Under the pieces are notes generated by a model. That model saw only the letters and a program-made list of their open reading frames with translations, did no database searches and was not told where the DNA came from. The translations under genes were made by a program, and so were the position numbers. Positions 57,884 to 64,000 of a DNA stretch of 64,000 nucleotides are shown here, one piece after another. The stretch's first letter is position 1, and each line of letters opens with the position of its first letter. Source of the DNA: Camellia lanceoleosa (lineage: Eukaryota; Streptophyta; Magnoliopsida; Ericales; Theaceae); assembly GCA_025200525.1 (NCBI GenBank), contig CM045759.1, positions 5,394,001 through 5,458,000 of the forward strand, given 5' to 3'.

Positions 57884-58514
57884 ATCCCCACATGAATAGA
57901 ATTTGACGGAGAAAAAATGCAACAACATGATCTAATCACAGAGAGTACAGAAATTGGGAATATTTTGCAAAAGATAAGTAGCTTTTGGCTTTGAACCTTC
58001 TCTTGTGAGACACTCTCGGATTTACTAGCTAACCAATGAACATGATGTCTTGAACTGTTCAGCCATTTGTGTAAACCAAGACAATAGAACTCACATAGTA
58101 TATCACCAGACACAGTTTAGTTCTTACTATTGTGTTCATTTTGGCCATGAATAACCTGGTCTTTCATGAATGCTCTAGAGAATTGTAGCCCTTCACAAAT
58201 CTCATAGAACCGGCCCAGTTCACATTCACATAGATGATTCTTATGAAGAGTATCCTGCCATACTCCACTAGGTTTACCTAGATATAAGAATCATTAAAAG
58301 TATTATTTAACCTAAAAACGCTGTAGACATCACTATTTCATCATAGAAATACGTAGGAGTTGGACTCCCCAGTGATCCTTCTGAGTCATACACAACTCGA
58401 TTGTCCCTTTGAACCTAGATCTTGGGATCTCCAGTCAACTAGGTTGGGTTGCCGTTGTGGTAACTCTTATTTAATAGGCTTAAGTCCCATTCCCTTCGAT
58501 GAATTCTCAACTAT

Positions 58515-61500
58515 CTATCTTGCTAACCCTTTGGTTAGTGAATCCGCTATGTTGTCTTTAGACTTCACATATTCCATGGAAATAATTCCATTAGAGAGTA
58601 GTTGTCTTACGGTGTTATGTCGACGACGAATGTGTCGTGACTTACCGTTATATATATGACTCTGTGCTCTACCTATTGCTGATTGACTATCACAATGTAT
58701 ACAAATAATAGGCACAGGTTTTGGCCACATTAGAATATCTTAAAGGAAATGGCAAAGCCATTCTGCTTCTTCTCCAGCTTTATCTAAAGCTATGAATTCC
58801 GATTCCATAGTAGACCTAGCAATGCAAGTTTGTGTGGAAGATTTCCAAGATACAGCCGCACCATCAAGAGTAAAGACATACCCACTGGTGGACTTTGAGT
58901 CTCTAGTCTCCGCTATCCAATTTGTATCACAGTATCCTTCAAGTACTGTTGGATATCTGATATAATTGAGCCCAATGTTACGAGTAAATCTGAGGTATCT
59001 TAGAACCCTTATAATTGCTTTACAGTGTTCTACTCCTAGATTACTCGTATATCTACTTAATTTACTTACTGCATAAGCTATATCCGGGCGAGTACAGTTC
59101 ATCAAGTACATTAAGCTTCCAATAATTTGGCATACTCTAATTGAGAAATACTTTCCTGTACATTCTTAGAAATAAACAAATTAACATCCACAGGTGTTCT
59201 AGCAAGATGATCATCATCTTTGCTGAATTTGTCAAGTATTTTCTCAATGTAATGAGATTGTGACAAAGCATATCCTTATGATGTTTTGGTAATTTTCATA
59301 CCAAGAATTACAACAGCAATGGCCATTTTATTCATGTCAAAATGTTTATTCAACATTTTCTTGGTAATTTTAATCATGTCATTACTATTACCTATAATGA
59401 CCATATCAACCACATAAAGATATACTATAACATAACTTTTGTCTGTGTTTTTAATATAAACATATTTGTCACAATTATTAATTTTAAATTCATTTGACAT
59501 CATTGCCTTGTCAAACTTCTCATACTATTGCTTTGGCGCTTGTTTTAAACCATATAATGATTTAACCAATTTAAACGCTTTCTCTTCTTTTCTGGAACAT
59601 AAAATCCTTTTGGTTGTTTTATGTAAATTTCTTCATCTAACTTACCATTTAAAAAAGTGATTTTCACATCCATTTTATGAATTTCTAGATTGTACAAAGA
59701 TGAAATAGCAATTAGCATTCTAATGGATGTTATTCTAGTAACCGGTAAGTATGTGTCAAAGTAATCAAGACCTTCTTTTTGTCTAAAACCTTTAACCACA
59801 AGTCTTGCCTTGTATTTGCCAATTGATCCATTCGCTTTCATTTTTCTTTTGAAAATGCACTTGTACCCAAGAGGTTTACAACCTGCTGGTAAGTCCACTA
59901 ATTCCCAAATGTGATTTTGCAAGATGGATTCAATTTCATTATTTACAACTTTTTTCTATAAAAGAGCCTCAGGACTAGACATAGCTCTTTAAAAGTTAAA
60001 GGCTCATTTTCTAACAAAAAAGTTAGAAAATCTGGACCAAAAGATTTTGATGTTCTAACACGTTTATTACGTCTAAGTTCCTCTTTTTCATTTTGATACA
60101 TCTCTATCTCTTGCTCTTGTTCTTGATCATGTTCTTGATCCTGACTAGTAATAACATCATGAGATCTTTTGGTAATACTTGTCTCTTGTCCAGTCTTGTT
60201 TGGAAACACATGTTTAAAAAAAACGTATTCCGAGATTCAATAATAGTATTTACATGCATTTCGGAATGTTCTGATTTATAAATAAAAAACTGATATGCAC
60301 TACTATTCTTGGCATAACCAATAAAAATGCAATCAATAGTTTTAGGACCTATCTTAATCTTTTTTTGGACTAAGAATAGCCACTTTAGTCAAACACCCCC
60401 ACACTTTTAAGTATTTGTAAGATGGTACTCTTCCATGCCACATTTCATAAGGTGTTTGATTCACTTTCTTTCGGAATACTTTATTTAAAATATAATTAGC
60501 AAAAAGTATTGCTTCCCCCCACAAGTTCTGAGGTAATTCAGAACCTATTAACATGACATTCATCATTTCTTTTAAAGTCCTATTTTTCCTTTCAGCAATT
60601 CCATTTTGCTAAAGTGAGTAAGGAGCAGTAGTTTGATAAATTATTTCATGTTCTTTACAAAATTTACCAAAAAGTGATTCATATTTGCCAGCTTTATCAC
60701 TTCTAAGTTTCTTAATCTTCTTATCAAGTTGATTTCAACTTCATTCTTATATTGAATGAAAGTTTCCAAAGTTTTATCTTTGTTCGAATTAAATAAACAT
60801 AACTATATGTAATATAGTCATCTATAAAATTGATAAAATACTTTTTTCCACCTCTAGTTTGAATTGATTTAAAATCACAAATGTCACTATGAATTAATTC
60901 AAGTGATTTCGTATTTCTTTCAATTGAATGAAAAAGAGTTTTGCATAATTTTGCCTCAATGTGAATTTCACATTTATGGTTTGAATCAATGTCAAATTTA
61001 GGTAAACATTCCATATTAATTAATCTATGCAAAAACCTATAATTAACATGTCCAAGTCTACTATGCCATAAATTTGAAGACTCAAGTAAGTAAGAAAAAG
61101 ATGTATTTTTATTAATAATAGAGGGTACAACAGTCATCACATTCATTTTGAAAAGGCCATCAGACATGTAATATTTTCCTACATACATCCCGTTTTTGGT
61201 AAGTACAAACTTGTCACTTTCAAAGACTAGACTAAACCCATTTTTACTCAATAAAGATCTGGAAATAAGATTATTGCGAATGTTCGGTACATGCAGCACG
61301 TTGTTGAGAGTGAGTTCCTTTCCAGATGTCATCTTCAAAATAATCTTTCCTTGTCTTTCAACTTTAGAAGTTGAAGAGTTGCCCATAAAAAGTTGTTCAC
61401 CATTGTCTACCACTGAATAAGATGTAAACATCTTTTTGTCGGCACAGATGTGACGAGTTGCACCAGTGTCCACCCACCATTCTTTAGGATTTCCGACAAG

Positions 61501-62494
61501 GTTTGCCTCGGAAACAACTGCAAAAAGATTTCTGTCATCTACACTATTGGAAATATTGTCCATTTCGGTTATATGGGCTTGAGCAGGCTTCTTGCTTGTT
61601 CTTATTTTGTTTTTACCTTTGCTATAACAATCTTTGACCCAATGTCCCTCTTTGTCACAGATGTAACACTTGCCATTAAATTTATACTTTTTAGTTTCCC
61701 CCCCCCCCTTTAGAGCCTTGTGATGAACTTTCTTTAGAAAACTTCCGTTTCTTTGCTTTTGGAGCATGTTCCACCATATTTGCCTTAGACACCATTGGAT
61801 GCTTACTAGCTCGCTTTTCAGAATTGCGGTTGTCCTCTTCAATCCTCAAACGCACAATCAATTCTTCTGAAGACATTTTTTTGCACTTGTATTTGAGGTA
61901 GTTCTTGAATTCCTTCCAATCTTGTGGTAATTTCTCAATCAAGGTTGCAACTTGTAAGGATTCACTGAGAGACATGCCTTCTACGTAAATGTCATGTAGA
62001 ATGAGTTGGAGATCTTGAACTTGGCTGATCACAGTTTTAGAATCAACCATCACAAAGTCTAGGAATTTACCAACCACAAATTTCTTTGAGCTAGCATCTT
62101 CTGTTTTGTACTTTTTCTCCAAAGACTCCTAAAGTTCCTTTGCTGTCTTGATAGGATTGTAGACGTTATATAATGTGTTGTCAAGTCCGTTCAAGATGTA
62201 ATTTTGGCAAAGGAAATCAGTATTTTTCCAAGCATCGACCATAATAACCACTTGCTGGTCAATTTCATCCTCTTTCAGAATAGGAGCATCCTCACGGAGA
62301 AATCGTGTCAGGTTTAAAGTTGTAAGATAGAGTAACATTTTATGTTGCCATTTTTTAAAATCAGTTCCGGAGAACCTCTCTGGCTTCTCACCGTGATTAA
62401 CCGGTATAGTCATAACTAGAGGAGGGGTAGGCGTAATTACAGCCACCATACTAGTACTTGTTTGAGCATTAGTTTAATTAGTTTCAGTAGCCAT
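58515..62494 (-). pseudogene. Copia gag-pol, degenerate
   Basis: The gag start is at 62494 (MATETN) with a TAA at codon 7, and the frame resumes MVAVITPTPPL. The gag domain follows (RFSGTDFKKWQHKMLLYL), then TAG at about 62126 and [17 protein letters not shown] frame shift at a 10-base G run (61699-61708) precedes the knuckle CYICDKEGHWVKDC. Then come the protease WWVDTGATRHICAD, pre-integrase LWHSRLGHVNYRFLHRL, integrase IHSDICDFKS and FINFIDDY, and another break near 60724. At 60354-60566 is VMLIGSELPQNLWGEAILFANYILN. RT shows QNHIWELVDLPAGCKPLGYKCIFKRK and VIVYLYVVDMVIIG, where the YVDD motif reads YVVD. RNase H ends KDNIADSLTKGL. At least six breaks. Confidence 0.94.
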
Positions 62495-63008
62495 GAATTC
62501 TAAATTATAAAACAAAATTATAATTAGAATTTTATACTACACAGAAATTTTTAACTAAAATCACAGAATTAAATTCTGTAAAATAAAAGAAACAAGAATT
62601 GTAACTTTTATTTTCAATTAATTTGAAAATAAAATAAAATTTTATTTAACCAAATTAATTCCACACATAAAATTAAATTTTTGTAATACTTCAATAATTA
62701 AAATACTGAAACATAATTTAATTAATGAACACTCAGAAATAATTTCTGAAAACCAAAATTAATTTCTGACGAAATTTCACAAATAAATATTCTAAATTGT
62801 TAAAGACATCAGTATATTACTACTAGTTGTCAAAGAAAATAGACAGTATATTACTACTATCTGTCAAATAGTATATTACTACTATTTGTTTTTCAACTAG
62901 AATATTATTTTGTAAAATCATAGAAAATAATTTCTGTAAGAAGAAGAAAGAGAAAATGAAACAAACGAAAAATTCTGTAAACAGATTAATTCAAATATGT
63001 CTTAAGAT

Positions 63009-63981
63009 TGTTGGAACAATCTTTTGTGTACAATAAATAAATTGAAACCAAATCAAACAAATAAAATAAATAACGTACCGAATATATTTTATCAAACCGA
63101 ATGAATAATAAAAAGATTAAGTTGACTGTGTGACATTCTGTCCTTAAGATAGATTTGCCCCACTACGGTGCTTACAGAAAAATAGCGTCTATCTCTCAGG
63201 ATACAAAGATATTTACAAATTGTAGTAGCACTCCAAACAATTTGTTCGGCAAACAAAACCTGTGTTCTAAACTCTCTGAATTTTTTCCTAAAATAATGTG
63301 AAGAATAATTGATGCAAGAGAGCAAAAGGAAGGCAACCAAAATAAATTTACAGTTTATTTTGCAGACTATTTTTCGGATCCGAAACACTGCTAGAAAATG
63401 TTGGTATATATAGGCAAATTGTGAACAAAATTTGTTTGGGCAGTTTCAACCTGTCTGAAATTTGAAACTGTTGTGGAAGTTGGAAGAGGCACAAATTTTG
63501 GACAAAAATTTGAATTCAAATAATTTCCTGCAAGAATTTTTGAAAAAATCCTAATGAATTTTGTCCATAACATGTTGGTCGAACGGACGGCAGCGGCGGC
63601 GCGTGATGGTTTGGGCTAAGGTTCTATTTGTCCATAACTCCTCCCTTCTACAAACTTGGGGTGTCCCTTGGGGCCCAACCCAAGTGTTGTCACTTAGAAC
63701 TTATATACACACATAAGTTCTCTTCAAGTTTCAATGTGGGACAACCCATTTCAAGGAAACTCACATTTAATTCTTTAAATGTTCATTCCACGAATTCGAA
63801 AACGACGTTAACTTCTCATTCACTCATAAATGGTTTTGACGAACCGTCTTCACCGTGTGACTTGCTTTGCGGCAAGGAACACATCACCTCTTTGGACCCA
63901 CCTCAAAAGACATGTGGACCTCACTCAAACTTGGGCTAAAAAATAGCCCAAAATAAGCCTATAAAACCAAAATTTCCAACA
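63009..63981 (-). repeat. 5' LTR of the copia element (973 bp)
   Basis: TGTTGGAACAATC...TTTCCAACA. A TATATATA box at 63405-63412, about 570 bp into the LTR on the minus strand, is shared with the other LTR and fits a promoter. Just inside, the minus strand reads ATCTTAAGACATATTTG, which does not match the initiator-Met tRNA PBS usual for copia. Confidence 0.93.
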
Positions 63982-64000
63982 TATTCTACCTGCTGATCAA

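Larger units (their letters stand above)
56721..63986 (-). mobile_element. Complete, mutated Ty1/copia element with TSD tattc
   Basis: Two direct repeats (56726-57883 and 63009-63981) begin TGTTGGAA and end TT(T/C)CAACA. They are flanked by identical 5-bp duplications tattc (56721-56725 and 63982-63986). Coding order on the minus strand is gag, zinc knuckle, protease, integrase, RT, RNase H, which is the copia order, so the 5' LTR is the right-hand one. Coordinates here include the TSDs. The coding region has many stops and shifts. Confidence 0.96.

Noticed and set aside
1..64000. tRNA, rRNA or other structured RNA genes
   Set aside because: No A/B-box pair with cloverleaf or rRNA core sequence was recognised by eye; a covariance-model scan would be decisive.

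Overview
The window looks like a transposon-dense, AT-rich chromosome segment of a flowering plant. A eudicot is likely: the introns are GT-AG, there is a PLS-type PPR gene, and both plant LTR-retrotransposon superfamilies occur together with CACTA and Mutator-like DNA transposons. I cannot name the species. Only three host protein genes are convincing, all between about 44.5 and 54.5 kb. Nearly everything else is mobile DNA, much of it nested, with insertion boundaries that can be read to the base.

Layout. (1) 1-15658 is a Ty3/gypsy element of the Tat type on the minus strand, with its 3' LTR outside the window. Its parts are the 5' LTR (14880-15658), PBS, gag, protease, RT, a second RNase H, integrase, a 157-bp tandem array and an antisense coiled-coil ORF. 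Two TG..CA elements that look like solo LTRs interrupt it: 3163-5756 (TSD gtggg/atggg) and 9324-13456 (TSD acgtt on both sides). (2) 16386-17546 is a short non-autonomous CACTA element (TSD aac), and 18688-19078 is a MITE with long inverted repeats. (3) 19344 to about 30810 is one end and most of a large CACTA element on the minus strand. It has a TnpA-like gene and a TNP2 transposase that lacks its 5' part. Between them lie about 4 kb holding fragments of a plant DNA gyrase B gene, a Ty1/copia gag, probably an L1 RT, and an unidentified plus-strand ORF. (4) About 30810-43450 is a MULE carrying a MuDR-type transposase (plus strand) and a convergent Ulp1/C48-protease-like gene (minus strand), as in Kaonashi-type MULEs. 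It is saturated with an AATTTTCTCTGG-like motif and interrupted by a 1.7-kb solo LTR (TSD catta). (5) 43902-44264 is a fold-back MITE. (6) Host genes: a small multi-pass membrane protein gene (44578-46109), a GNAT acetyltransferase gene (49831-51631) and an intronless PPR gene (52651-54423, minus). The first two each carry an apparent frameshift. (7) 56726-63981 is a complete but mutated Ty1/copia element on the minus strand, with two LTRs and a perfect TSD tattc.

No transposon coding region here is intact. Damage is mostly single stop codons and small indels. Removing the two gypsy insertions with one copy of each TSD puts the flanking codons back in phase, which confirms both boundaries. 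I saw no convincing new molecular system. The most unusual features are the MULE-wide motif that tends to follow the transcribed strand in gene introns, and the CGCTCGAGCG palindrome clusters found in two separate repeats.
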